From positions 1,736,001-1,800,000 of the forward strand of contig CAWCUU010000002.1 in NCBI GenBank assembly GCA_963798855.1: a stretch of 64,000 nt of DNA, written 5' to 3'. The notes beneath the pieces are model-generated. The model did not search any database. It was not told where the DNA came from and saw only the letters and a list, made by a program, of their open reading frames with translations. Below are positions 45,298 through 52,241 of the stretch, piece by piece. Origin of the DNA: CAWCUU01 sp963798855. GTDB lineage: Bacteria > Gemmatimonadota > Gemmatimonadetes > Longimicrobiales > RSA9. Position numbers and translations under genes: made by a program. Position 1 is the first letter of the stretch; every line of letters starts with the position of its first letter.

Positions 45298-45326
45298 TCG
45301 GTCGTGCGGCCGGGTGAATCGAGGCA

Positions 45327-45788
45327 ATGAAGTCGCGGCGGGATCGCTCCGCGGGCGTCGTCGTATTCCGTCGCTGTGCGGAAGACTTGTGCTTCCTGCT
45401 GCTGCGCTCGCGGCTGACGCGTCGTCCGCTCTGGGAGTTTCCGAAGGGCGGGATCGACGCGGGGGAGACGCGCCTCCAGGCGGCATTGCGGGAGCTGGCG
45501 GAGGAGACCGGACTTCGTGCCGAGGACGTTCGCCTGGTGGAGGGCTTCGAGATCTCCGAGCGCTACCGCTTCACGCTCGGCTCCGGCGAGGAGCGGATCC
45601 TCGTCCAGAAGGAAGTCACCTATTTCCTCGCCGAGACGGAGATCGAGGAGGTGAGGCTGTCCGCGCACGAGGCATCTGATTTCGCGTGGCTGCCGACGCA
45701 GCGGGCGCTCGCGCGGGTCAGGTATCCCGAGCGGCGCCGGATCCTGCGCGCGGCCCTGCGTGCGATCGGGCAGGCAGGCGACCACTGA
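45327..45788 (+). CDS. Nudix hydrolase
   Basis: A 153-residue Nudix enzyme with the box GGIDAGETRLQAALRELAEE plus TGL, preceded by LWEFPKG. It resembles diadenosine tetraphosphate (Ap4A) pyrophosphatases and RppH-like enzymes, with VTYFLAE in the core. GAGG precedes the ATG at short spacing. It is divergent from the PRC-barrel gene. The exact substrate is not readable. Confidence 0.85.
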   Translation: MKSRRDRSAGVVVFRRCAEDLCFLLLRSRLTRRPLWEFPKGGIDAGETRLQAALRELAEETGLRAEDVRLVEGFEISERYRFTLGSGEERILVQKEVTYFLAETEIEEVRLSAHEASDFAWLPTQRALARVRYPERRRILRAALRAIGQAGDH

Positions 45789-45807
45789 TCGGCCTACGAA
45801 CGCCACT

Positions 45808-46317
45808 CTATCCAGAGAGCGCCTGCCGGAGCCGGTAGGCCAGCGAATGCTCCGAGAGCGCGAGCGCCTGCGCCAGTACCTCGGACACGGTTCTGCCATG
45901 GAAGGCTTCGACGCCTTCCGGGCGTGCCTCCCCCTCCTCCGTGATGAAGACGAGCCGGCCGTGCCACGCTTGAGATTCCGCTCGGCACCGCAGCAGGACC
46001 CGGAAGGCCGCTCCGTTCAGCTCTACCGCCCGCAGGTCGACGGTCGTCGGAGTGGGCCCGGTGCGCGGGCTCGTCCGACGAACGCCCGGCCGCGCCAACC
46101 CGTCCCAGCCGCAGGCGGGACACCAGCGGCGCTGAATCAGCGGGCGGCGCGGCAGCGGAACGCGTGAGAGCAGAGACCCCTGAATCCAGAGCGTCTCGCT
46201 CAGGCAGTGCGGGCAGAGGGGCCCGGTCGGCAGCGAGCGGAATCGCATCACGAAGGCGACTCCGATCGGCAGTCCGATCATGAACATGAGGTACGCTGCG
46301 ACGATGACCGTGGCCAT
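45808..46317 (-). CDS. Membrane-anchored zinc-ribbon protein
   Basis: A 169-residue protein with one N-terminal helix (VIVAAYLMFMIGLPIGVAFVM), followed by a zinc-ribbon made of CPHC and CPAC about 38 residues apart. The C-terminus is mixed alpha/beta. AAAGGG lies just upstream of the ATG. Family and role are unknown; it could be a small membrane adaptor. It converges on the Nudix gene 20 bases away. Confidence 0.65.
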   Translation of the reverse strand: MATVIVAAYLMFMIGLPIGVAFVMRFRSLPTGPLCPHCLSETLWIQGSLLSRVPLPRRPLIQRRWCPACGWDGLARPGVRRTSPRTGPTPTTVDLRAVELNGAAFRVLLRCRAESQAWHGRLVFITEEGEARPEGVEAFHGRTVSEVLAQALALSEHSLAYRLRQALSG

Positions 46318-46454
46318 TTCCCTTTCGTACGTATCCACGGTCGGGAGGAGCAATTTGCGTACCCTCCGCGGAGCCCTCGCGAAGGACGGGAATGACGTGG
46401 CGAGGCCGGCGCTTCGGGCGCGACGAAGCGAGTGCGCGACGTCGCCGCGGCTTC

Positions 46455-46484
46455 TTGACACCGATGGCCCTCGGCTTGCATACT
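46455..46484 (+). promoter_or_regulatory. Promoter for the Met-rich lipoprotein gene
   Basis: A perfect TTGACA (46455-46460) and CATACT (46479-46484) are 18 bases apart. The start near 46491 gives a leader of about 110 nt before the ATG at 46602. Confidence 0.6.
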
Positions 46485-46601
46485 CGGCACCCGGAACGGC
46501 CGCGCAGCGTCTTTGCCCACCAGCGGGAGTCCGTTGGGAACGGCCGGGTTCGCGTCAGGGTGGCGCGACGAAGACCAAGCGACCCTCATCGGAGGAGAGA
46601 C

Positions 46602-46820
46602 ATGAAGCGCTCGGTGCTCATGATTCTGGCAGCTTCAATGGTCGGCCTATCGGCGGCCGCGTGCGGCGGGAATGACGAGGCGGATGAGGTCCCCCCCGTC
46701 GAGGAGAACGTCAACACGCAACCGGCTCCGGCCCCCGCACCCATGACGACGGACACGATGATGATGGGCGCGGACACGATGATGCAGGACACGATGATGC
46801 CCGACACCGGCAGCATGTGA
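46602..46820 (+). CDS. Small Met-rich lipoprotein
   Basis: A 72-residue protein with a lipoprotein signal (LMILAASMVGLSAAACGG) and a mature part made of an acidic segment, a Pro/Ala spacer and repeated Asp-Thr-Met-Met units. The units are encoded by imperfect copies of GACACGATGATG between about 46751 and 46799. GGAGGAGA precedes the ATG. Met/Asp clusters could bind metal, but the sequence may simply be a low-complexity spacer. Confidence 0.75.
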   Translation: MKRSVLMILAASMVGLSAAACGGNDEADEVPPVEENVNTQPAPAPAPMTTDTMMMGADTMMQDTMMPDTGSM

Positions 46821-46844
46821 TCCTGTAGCTCGAAAGACTGCACG

Positions 46845-46882
46845 GAACGACGCGGCGGGCAGCGATGTCCGCCGCGTCGTTC
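46845..46882. terminator. 14-bp bidirectional terminator-like hairpin
   Basis: GAACGACGCGGCGG (46845-46858) and CCGCCGCGTCGTTC (46869-46882) pair perfectly around a ten-base loop. It lies between the convergent lipoprotein and ppa genes, and its right arm overlaps the ppa stop codon. No U-tract is visible. Confidence 0.7.
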
Positions 46883-47429
46883 ATCCATCGCCGACGGCTC
46901 CCGCGCTGTGGGCGTAGCGTTCGATCGCGCGCTCGACGACCCGTAGCGCGTGGTCGCGTCGCCGCCAGCCGAGCGACACCGTCCGCCCGCCTTCAAGCTC
47001 CTTGTAGACCGAGAAGAAGTGCTCCACCTCCCGAAGCAGGTGCGGAGCGACATCGTCGAGGTCGGCGACCTCGTCGAAGAGCGGATCCCGGCTCGGCACT
47101 GCCAGCACCTTCTCGTCCAGCTCGTCCGCGTCGGTCATCTCGAAGACGCCGATCGGTCTGACGCGGACGAGGCACCCCGTGAACGTCGGCTCCGTCACGA
47201 GCACGAGTACGTCCAGCGGGTCATCGTCGTCCGCCAGGGTGCGCGGGATCAGCCCGTAGTCGCCCGGGTAATGTACCGAGCTGTAGAGGAGCCGGTCGAA
47301 TCGGAAGAGGCCGCTCTCCTTCTCCAGCTCGTACTTCGTGCGGCTCCCCCGCGGAATCTCAATGATCGCGTTCAGCAGGGCCGGCGGCTCCGGTCCGGGG
47401 GGCAGATCGTGCCACGGATGGACTGACAT
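46881..47429 (-). CDS. ppa: Inorganic pyrophosphatase
   Basis: A 182-residue family I pyrophosphatase that removes PPi from biosynthesis. It has IIEIPRGSRTKYELEKESG, the segment YPGDYGLIPRTLADDDDPLDVLVL with the metal-binding Asp residues, and the C-terminal FKELEGG-like FSVYKELEGG. The ATG at 47429 is preceded by GGAG at nine bases. Its start codon overlaps that of the divergent endonuclease gene (CATG at 47427-47430). Confidence 0.95.
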   Translation of the reverse strand: MSVHPWHDLPPGPEPPALLNAIIEIPRGSRTKYELEKESGLFRFDRLLYSSVHYPGDYGLIPRTLADDDDPLDVLVLVTEPTFTGCLVRVRPIGVFEMTDADELDEKVLAVPSRDPLFDEVADLDDVAPHLLREVEHFFSVYKELEGGRTVSLGWRRRDHALRVVERAIERYAHSAGAVGDG

Positions 47430-48348
47430 GCGTTCGAACTCCGATTCTGCCGAGCGGTCCGATGGGCCGGGCGTACCCGACGCAGGGATCGATGAGCTCG
47501 GCGCCCACGTCTCCGCCGCCGGCGGCCTCCACAATGCGCCCGACCGAGCCGCCGAGCTCGACTCGGTCGTCCTGCAGCTCTTCACGAAGCAGCCCAGCCG
47601 CTGGGCCGAGCCGAGCCTGGAGGCGGACGGCGTCCAGGCGTGGTCGCGGGCGCACGTGCACAATCGCATCAACCGCTCAGCCGCGCACGACTCCTATCTC
47701 ATCAACCTCGCATCGGCGGACGCCGTCCTGCTCGAGCGATCCCGCAACGCCTTCGAGTGCGAGCTGCGCCGCTGCACGCGGCTCGGCATCGACGTTCTCG
47801 TAACGCATCCGGGCCACGCCACCGACGGAGACCGCAAACGAGGCCTCGCGCAGAACGCCGAGGCCGTCACCGCCGCGCTCGAGACCGTGCCCGGTGCCGT
47901 GCGCGTCCTGTTCGAGACCACCGCCGGCAGCGGCTCCGCGCTCGGAGCCAGCTTCGAGGAGCTCGGCGAGCTGATCCGTCGCATCCCCGATCCGCTCACG
48001 CACCGCGTCGGCGTCTGCTTCGACAGCTGTCACGTCTACGCCGCCGGCTACGACCTGCTCGACGACTACGAAGGCGTCTTCGCCCGGCTCGACGATACCA
48101 TCGGCCTGGCGCGGCTCGGGCTCTTCCACCTCAACGACTCCGCGTCGCCGTTCGCCAGCCGGCGCGACCGTCACGCGCACATCGGCGAGGGAAGCCTCGG
48201 TGAGCGGCCGTTCCAGCGCATCGTGAACGATGCCCGCTTCGCAGCGGTGCCGAAGGTAGTCGAGACGCCCAAGGACGGCGACGCGCTTCGCAGCGATCGC
48301 CGCAATCTGGCGAGGCTGCGCGGCTACCGGGCTGCCGGAGCGGTCTGA
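47428..48348 (+). CDS. nfo: Endonuclease IV (AP endonuclease)
   Basis: A 306-residue AP endonuclease of the xylose-isomerase-like TIM-barrel fold, acting at abasic sites in base-excision repair. It has LGAHVSAAGG, VVLQLFTKQPSRW, HDSYLINLAS, THPGHATDGD, RVGVCFDSCHVYAAGYD and HLNDSASPFASRRDRHAHIGEGSLG. Zinc ligands are spread through these segments. The ATG at 47428 is the only reasonable start and overlaps the ppa ATG on the other strand by two bases. The RDRHAHIGEG ending is typical. Confidence 0.93.
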   Translation: MRSNSDSAERSDGPGVPDAGIDELGAHVSAAGGLHNAPDRAAELDSVVLQLFTKQPSRWAEPSLEADGVQAWSRAHVHNRINRSAAHDSYLINLASADAVLLERSRNAFECELRRCTRLGIDVLVTHPGHATDGDRKRGLAQNAEAVTAALETVPGAVRVLFETTAGSGSALGASFEELGELIRRIPDPLTHRVGVCFDSCHVYAAGYDLLDDYEGVFARLDDTIGLARLGLFHLNDSASPFASRRDRHAHIGEGSLGERPFQRIVNDARFAAVPKVVETPKDGDALRSDRRNLARLRGYRAAGAV

Positions 48349-48502
48349 TCGGGAGAAAAGGGTCCGATTCCTGAAAAAAGTATTCGCTTTCGGCATGGCT
48401 GCGCTGCACCGGAGCGCTTCTTAAGTGGTTGTCATAACTATAGTTGAGTCCTCGTGGCCCCGTCTGGCACCCAGCCTGCTTCTGGGGAGCGGCGAAGGTA
48501 CA

Positions 48503-48587
48503 GCCGCAGTGAACGGGAACTCGGGGAGAGCACTGCGGTCTGGACGGGCGGCCGTCGGAGATGATCCGGCGGTCGTTCCGTTTTTTT
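48503..48587 (+). terminator. Structured RNA 3' end with intrinsic terminator
   Basis: GGGCGGCCGTCGGA (48546-48559) and TCCGGCGGTCGTTC (48565-48578) form a 14-bp stem with G-U pairs and a five-base loop, followed by CG and T7 at 48581-48587. A second 9-bp hairpin (48503-48511 with 48531-48539) lies just upstream. The unit it ends is unclear: nfo stops 160 bases before the stem, so a separate small RNA is plausible. Confidence 0.75.
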
Positions 48588-48655
48588 GGGGGGCAAGGTG
48601 GGGAAGAAGGGTGCCTGGCAACGCCGGCCCGGACGCCGCAAAGCGGCGTCATCGC

Positions 48656-48684
48656 TTGACATCCGTCCCCTGCGCCGGTACGTT
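48656..48684 (+). promoter_or_regulatory. Strong promoter of the 6S-like RNA
   Basis: A perfect TTGACA (48656-48661) and TACGTT (48679-48684) are exactly 17 bases apart. The expected start, about 48691, coincides with the 5' base of the long closing stem at 48693. Confidence 0.75.
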
Positions 48685-48690
48685 GGAGCG

Positions 48691-48887
48691 CGGTGGGGTG
48701 CCGGGGGGCCAATTTTTGAGCCGACACTACTGAAGCAGGGGCCCACTTCCGTACCGGACGTCAAGCCCACGCGGGAAGACGGAAGGATCGGGGAGGTCAC
48801 CACCCATTTCCGAATGGGGCTTCAAAAACGCCTTTCGGCGCTTCACACCAGGCCGGTCCGCTACCTGCGGATCGGCCTCGTTTTTTT
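48691..48887 (+). ncRNA. ssrS: 6S-like RNA
   Basis: A non-coding transcript of about 160-197 nt. Bases 48693-48709 pair with 48830-48846 in 17 uninterrupted pairs (some G-U), then 48713-48719 with 48822-48828 (UUUUUGA/UCAAAAA). This closing stem opens to a bubble, with a hairpin on its 3' side (48803-48818, UCCG loop) and an apical stem (CTTCCGT 48746-48752 with ACGGAAG 48779-48785). The 5' edge of the bubble reads TGAGCCGA, as at the product-RNA start in E. coli 6S RNA. 6S RNA sequesters housekeeping RNA polymerase. A riboswitch-type leader for the downstream pterin genes is the main alternative. Confidence 0.72.
48851..48887 (+). terminator. Intrinsic terminator of the 6S-like RNA
   Basis: GGCCGGTCCGC (48851-48861), loop TACCT, and GCGGATCGGCC (48867-48877) form an 11-bp stem with one G-U pair, followed by TCG and T7 (48881-48887). 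It lies 43 bases before the next ATG. Confidence 0.85.
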
Positions 48888-48930
48888 CGGGTGGTGAGCG
48901 GAACGTGAGCGGGAGTGGAGGAGAGCGCGC

Positions 48931-49347
48931 ATGCCACGGGTACGAGTAACGCGGCGGCTGCACTTCAGCGCGGCGCACCGGCTGGAGCACGAGGGCTGGA
49001 GCGCGGAGCGGAACCGGGAGGTTTTCGGGCTCTGCGCGAATCCGAACGGGCATGGCCACAATTACGACCTGGATGTGACGGTGGTCGGGGACGTGGATCC
49101 GCAGACGGGCTTCGTGATGGACCTGAAGCGACTGAAGGAGCTGGTGGAGAGGCGGGTCGTCGTGGACGTCGATCACCGCAACCTGAATGTGGAAGTCGAG
49201 TGGATGCGGGGTATCAATCCGACGACGGAGAATCTGGTGGTCGCGATCTGGACGCGTCTGGCGCCGGCGCTCCCCGCGGGGATCGAGCTTGAGCGGCTGG
49301 TGCTCTGGGAGACGGCACGAAACTGCGTGGAATACAGCGGGAATTGA
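48931..49347 (+). CDS. 6-pyruvoyl-tetrahydropterin synthase-like, PTPS-II motif
   Basis: A 138-residue T-fold enzyme acting on dihydroneopterin triphosphate. The zinc/catalytic motif is CANPNGHGHNY, the CX5HGH form that defines PTPS-II (tetrahydropterin type), not the CX3HGH of QueD. The first zinc His is in SAAHRL and the conserved Glu in LWETARN. GGAGGAGA precedes the ATG. It precedes folE by six bases, so substrate and enzyme are made together. Synthesis of a biopterin-like pterin is inferred. Confidence 0.9.
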   Translation: MPRVRVTRRLHFSAAHRLEHEGWSAERNREVFGLCANPNGHGHNYDLDVTVVGDVDPQTGFVMDLKRLKELVERRVVVDVDHRNLNVEVEWMRGINPTTENLVVAIWTRLAPALPAGIELERLVLWETARNCVEYSGN

Positions 49348-49353
49348 GGTCGT

Positions 49354-50040
49354 ATGGCGACGAGGGATAGAGGCATGACGGCGGCCCCGCCGCAGGACGG
49401 CGCGGAGGTGACCCGGCGCGATCTCGCGGCCGGTGACGGCGAGGGGCTGTCCCGGCACACTCCGGAGCTTGGCGCGGTCCCGCTCGACGTCCTGGTGGAG
49501 GAGATGCTGCGCCGGCTGGGGGAAGATCCCGAGCGGCAGGGGCTGCTGAAGACGCCGGAGAGGGTCGCGAAAAGTATGCAGTGGCTCACGCGCGGCTACC
49601 ATTTGTCGGTGGAGCGGGTGATCGGCGATGCCGTCTTCGATGAGGATCACCACAACATGGTGATCGTGAAGGACATCGAGATGTATTCGCTGTGCGAGCA
49701 CCACATGCTGCCGTTCTTCGGGAAGGTCCACGTCGCGTACATCCCGAACGGTCGCATCCTCGGGCTGTCGAAGGTGCCGCGTATCGTGGACGTCTTCGCG
49801 CGCCGCCTGCAGGTGCAGGAGCGGATGACGGAGCAGGTCGCACAGGCGCTTTGGGAGGTGCTGCAGCCGCAGGGGGTGGCGGTGGTGGTGGAGGCGTACC
49901 ACCTCTGCATGATGATGCGCGGCGTCGAGAAGCAGAACTCCAAGACGATCACGAGTGCGATGCGCGGGGTCTTCATGGATGACCTGAAGACGCGGGAGGA
50001 GTTCCTGCGGCTCTGCATGGTCGGAAATGTCCTCGGCTGA
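49354..50040 (+). CDS. folE: GTP cyclohydrolase I
   Basis: A 228-residue T-fold enzyme turning GTP into 7,8-dihydroneopterin triphosphate. Zinc ligands lie in SLCEHHMLPF and HLCMMMRGV; other motifs are GLSKVPRIVDVFARRLQVQE and QNSKTITSAMRG. An N-terminal extension of about 40 residues precedes the core; ATGs at 49354 and 49375 are both possible. It lies between two PTPS-family genes, which fits a shared pterin supply for folate or tetrahydropterin. Confidence 0.96.
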   Translation: MATRDRGMTAAPPQDGAEVTRRDLAAGDGEGLSRHTPELGAVPLDVLVEEMLRRLGEDPERQGLLKTPERVAKSMQWLTRGYHLSVERVIGDAVFDEDHHNMVIVKDIEMYSLCEHHMLPFFGKVHVAYIPNGRILGLSKVPRIVDVFARRLQVQERMTEQVAQALWEVLQPQGVAVVVEAYHLCMMMRGVEKQNSKTITSAMRGVFMDDLKTREEFLRLCMVGNVLG

Positions 50041-50138
50041 GCGACCGGACCCGCTGCGCGGGCGGCTCGCGCGGATCGGACCTTGTCCTGACGCTCGGGT
50101 CGGTGGCCGGACGGCACCCGTAACGCGGAGCTGAGCGC

Positions 50139-50525
50139 GTGTACCTCGTCAACGTGCGGGCGCACTACGATGCGGCTCACGGGCTGCGCAGCTACCGCGG
50201 TGCTCCCGAGCGCCTGCACGGGCACCGCTTCGGCGTGGAGGTGGGCCTCGAGACGGAGAACCTCGGCGAAGGCGGCATCGCGTTCGACTTCGTCGAGGTG
50301 GACGAGCAGCTGCGGTCGGTGATCGCGCCGTTCGATCACAGCAACCTGAACGAGGTTGCGCCGTTCGACGCGCTGGAGCCCTCGGCCGAGAACCAGGCGC
50401 GCTGGATCCACGACGAGCTCAAACGGCGGATGGCTCCGGCGCTCGCGGCGGCGCTCGTCTACGTGCGGGTGTGGGAAACGCCCGATCAATGGGCGCAGTA
50501 CTCCGAGGCGCCGATCCGGCCCTGA
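50139..50525 (+). CDS. PTPS-family protein, PTPS-III motif
   Basis: A 128-residue T-fold protein. In place of the catalytic Cys it has APERLHGHRF, the EX2HGH form of PTPS-III. Such proteins can replace dihydroneopterin aldolase (FolB) in folate synthesis by making 6-hydroxymethyl-dihydropterin. The other zinc His is in YDAAHGL and the conserved Glu in VRVWETPDQ. The GTG at 50139 follows GGAG at eight bases. QueD is the main alternative, but the Cys is missing. Confidence 0.85.
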   Translation: MYLVNVRAHYDAAHGLRSYRGAPERLHGHRFGVEVGLETENLGEGGIAFDFVEVDEQLRSVIAPFDHSNLNEVAPFDALEPSAENQARWIHDELKRRMAPALAAALVYVRVWETPDQWAQYSEAPIRP

Positions 50526-50531
50526 AGCTCC

Positions 50532-51191
50532 GTGCACATCCTCGTCACCGACGTGCTCGCCTGCCCGCGCTGCGGCCCCGGCTTCGGGCTCATCCTGCTA
50601 GCGGAGCGGGTCGTGGAGCGTCGGGTGCTCGAGGGGGAGCTCGGGTGCCCGAACTGTCGCGACCGCTACCCGATCCGCCGCGGCTTCGCGGATCTACGCA
50701 CGGCGCCGGAGCGGAGCGCTGCCGACCGCGACGAGGCGGCGCCCGACTCCGGCGAGCTGGTCGCCGGGTCGGGCACGGTCGAGCGAGCCACGCGACTCGC
50801 CGCTCTGCTCGGGCTCTCCGAGCCGCGGCGTCTGGTACTGTTGATGGGGCCGCTCGCTCGTGAGGCGGCCGGCATCGCGGACCTCGTGCAAGGCGTCGAG
50901 GTGATCGCCGCGGGTCGCGCGCTCGAGTCCTGGACCGAGGAGGACGGCGTCAGCCGGATCGCCGTCGGAGAGGCACTTCCGTTCCTCGACCGATCGCTCG
51001 GAGGCGTCGGGCTGAGCGGTGCGACGGATGCCCGCCGCCTGGAGAGTGCTGCCCGGGCCGTCGCGCCGCTGGGAAGGCTCGTGCTGGAGGAGTCGGGAAG
51101 CGATGCCGAGGCCCGCTTGGACGCCGAGGGCCTCGAGGTTCTCGCGGCCGACGGCGGCACCTTCGTCGCCACCCGCAGGACCGCGCTCTGA
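50532..51191 (+). CDS. Trm112-like zinc-ribbon protein with degenerate C-terminus
   Basis: A 219-residue protein. The N-terminal 55 residues are a Trm112-like domain (VLACPRCG, then LGCPNCRDRYPIRRGFADL), normally an activator of methyltransferases. The rest resembles a Rossmann-like methyltransferase fold (LVLLMGPLAREAAGIADLV, AGRALESW) without the usual GxGxG motif, so it is probably inactive or a remnant. It starts at GTG 50532, six bases after the PTPS-III stop. Confidence 0.65.
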   Translation: MHILVTDVLACPRCGPGFGLILLAERVVERRVLEGELGCPNCRDRYPIRRGFADLRTAPERSAADRDEAAPDSGELVAGSGTVERATRLAALLGLSEPRRLVLLMGPLAREAAGIADLVQGVEVIAAGRALESWTEEDGVSRIAVGEALPFLDRSLGGVGLSGATDARRLESAARAVAPLGRLVLEESGSDAEARLDAEGLEVLAADGGTFVATRRTAL

Positions 51192-51232
51192 GCAGGCTCT
51201 GAGGCCGTCCCAACGGCAAACGACGCCTGCGA

Positions 51233-51262
51233 TTGCATCCATCACGGCGCCCCGTCTATCTT
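51233..51262 (+). promoter_or_regulatory. Promoter for the TPR gene
   Basis: TTGCAT (51233-51238) and TATCTT (51257-51262) are 18 bases apart, placing a start near 51269 and a leader of about 47 nt. Confidence 0.4.
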
Positions 51263-51315
51263 GTGGCTCCACCGCCGATCGGCGGCTCGACTTTCCCGCC
51301 CTACAGCGCTTGGAC

Positions 51316-51783
51316 ATGGCCTGGTGGAAGAAGATCTTCAGTGCGGACTCCGACGCCAAAGGCGTCGACTACTATACCGAGGGCCTCGAGCTGCTGAAGA
51401 CGGGAAACTACCATGAAGCGCTGACCTCCTTCCGACTCGCTCAGCGCGAGGCACCCGACGACACGGCGGTCATGCAGCAGATCGCGATCGCGTATACGCG
51501 GATCGGTATGACGGAGGAGGCGGCGAGGACCTATCGCGGAGTGCTCTCCCGCGATCCCGCGACGCCCGGTGCCCACTACGGACTCGCGTTCCTGCTGCTG
51601 AACGAGGGGAAGCAGGAGGAGGCGAGCGAGCACCTGCGGGCGTTCCTGGGTCAGCCACCGTCCGGCCCCGCCGCGGAGCGGCACCTCCAGCACGCTCGCG
51701 AGACGCTGGCGCGCCTCGAAGGGAAGGAGCAGGGTCCGCCGGATCTGCTGGAATCGACGCCGGACGACGGAGGCGCTTCCTGA
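51316..51783 (+). CDS. TPR-repeat protein
   Basis: A 155-residue protein starting MAWWKKIFSADSDAKG, with at least three tetratricopeptide-like helical pairs: GLELLKTGNYHEALTSFRLA, IAIAYTRIGMTEEAARTYRG and GLAFLLLNEGKQEEASEHLR. It should act as a protein-binding scaffold; the partner is unknown. Its stop overlaps the OsmC start by one base (TGATG), so the two are coupled. Confidence 0.85.
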   Translation: MAWWKKIFSADSDAKGVDYYTEGLELLKTGNYHEALTSFRLAQREAPDDTAVMQQIAIAYTRIGMTEEAARTYRGVLSRDPATPGAHYGLAFLLLNEGKQEEASEHLRAFLGQPPSGPAAERHLQHARETLARLEGKEQGPPDLLESTPDDGGAS

Positions 51784-52193
51784 TGGCGGACTCCGTCCTC
51801 GGGCTCGAGTGGATGGGTGAAGGGCTGCGCTTCCGTGGCGGTGTCCCCGGCGGGCCGATCGTGGAGGTGGATGGGGACGGCGAGACGGCGCTGTCCCCGA
51901 TGCAGACGATGCTGGCGTCGATCGCGGCGTGCACCGCCGCGGACGTGGTGGACATCCTCGTGAAGATGCGGAAGCGGCCGGACGCGATGGACATCTGGGC
52001 CGAAGCGGACCGCGTGCCGGAGCCGCCACGCCGTTTCACGCGCATCCGGCTCGTCTATCGCGTCGCGGGGCTGGCGGCCGAGGATGAGGCCAACGTCCGT
52101 CGCGCGGTGGAGCTGTCGCACGAGAAGTACTGCAGCGCGCTGCAGTCGCTGCGTCCGGACATTGAGGTGGAGAGCGAGGTCGTCCTGCGCTGA
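51783..52193 (+). CDS. OsmC/Ohr-family protein
   Basis: A 136-residue OsmC-fold protein. It has both cysteines of the family, in SIAACTAADVV and HEKYCSALQSL, which reduce organic peroxides in characterised members. It is the YhfA-like short form rather than a clear Ohr. It begins by overlapping the TPR stop. The genuine substrate is unknown. Confidence 0.88.
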   Translation: MADSVLGLEWMGEGLRFRGGVPGGPIVEVDGDGETALSPMQTMLASIAACTAADVVDILVKMRKRPDAMDIWAEADRVPEPPRRFTRIRLVYRVAGLAAEDEANVRRAVELSHEKYCSALQSLRPDIEVESEVVLR

Positions 52194-52241
52194 GCTCCCG
52201 GTGCAACCCGCAGTCATACCCTGCGCTCCGATGGAGCCGAG

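Noticed and set aside
48425..48733. 102-codon frame from GTG 48425 through the terminator and 6S region
   Set aside because: It crosses a strong intrinsic terminator and a consensus promoter, and its composition is unlike a protein.
48691..48887. THF, preQ1, TPP or cobalamin riboswitch before the pterin genes
   Set aside because: I could not match the conserved cores of these classes. The long closing stem with a TGAGCCGA bubble and the promoter at its 5' end fit 6S RNA better. An unknown riboswitch is not excluded.
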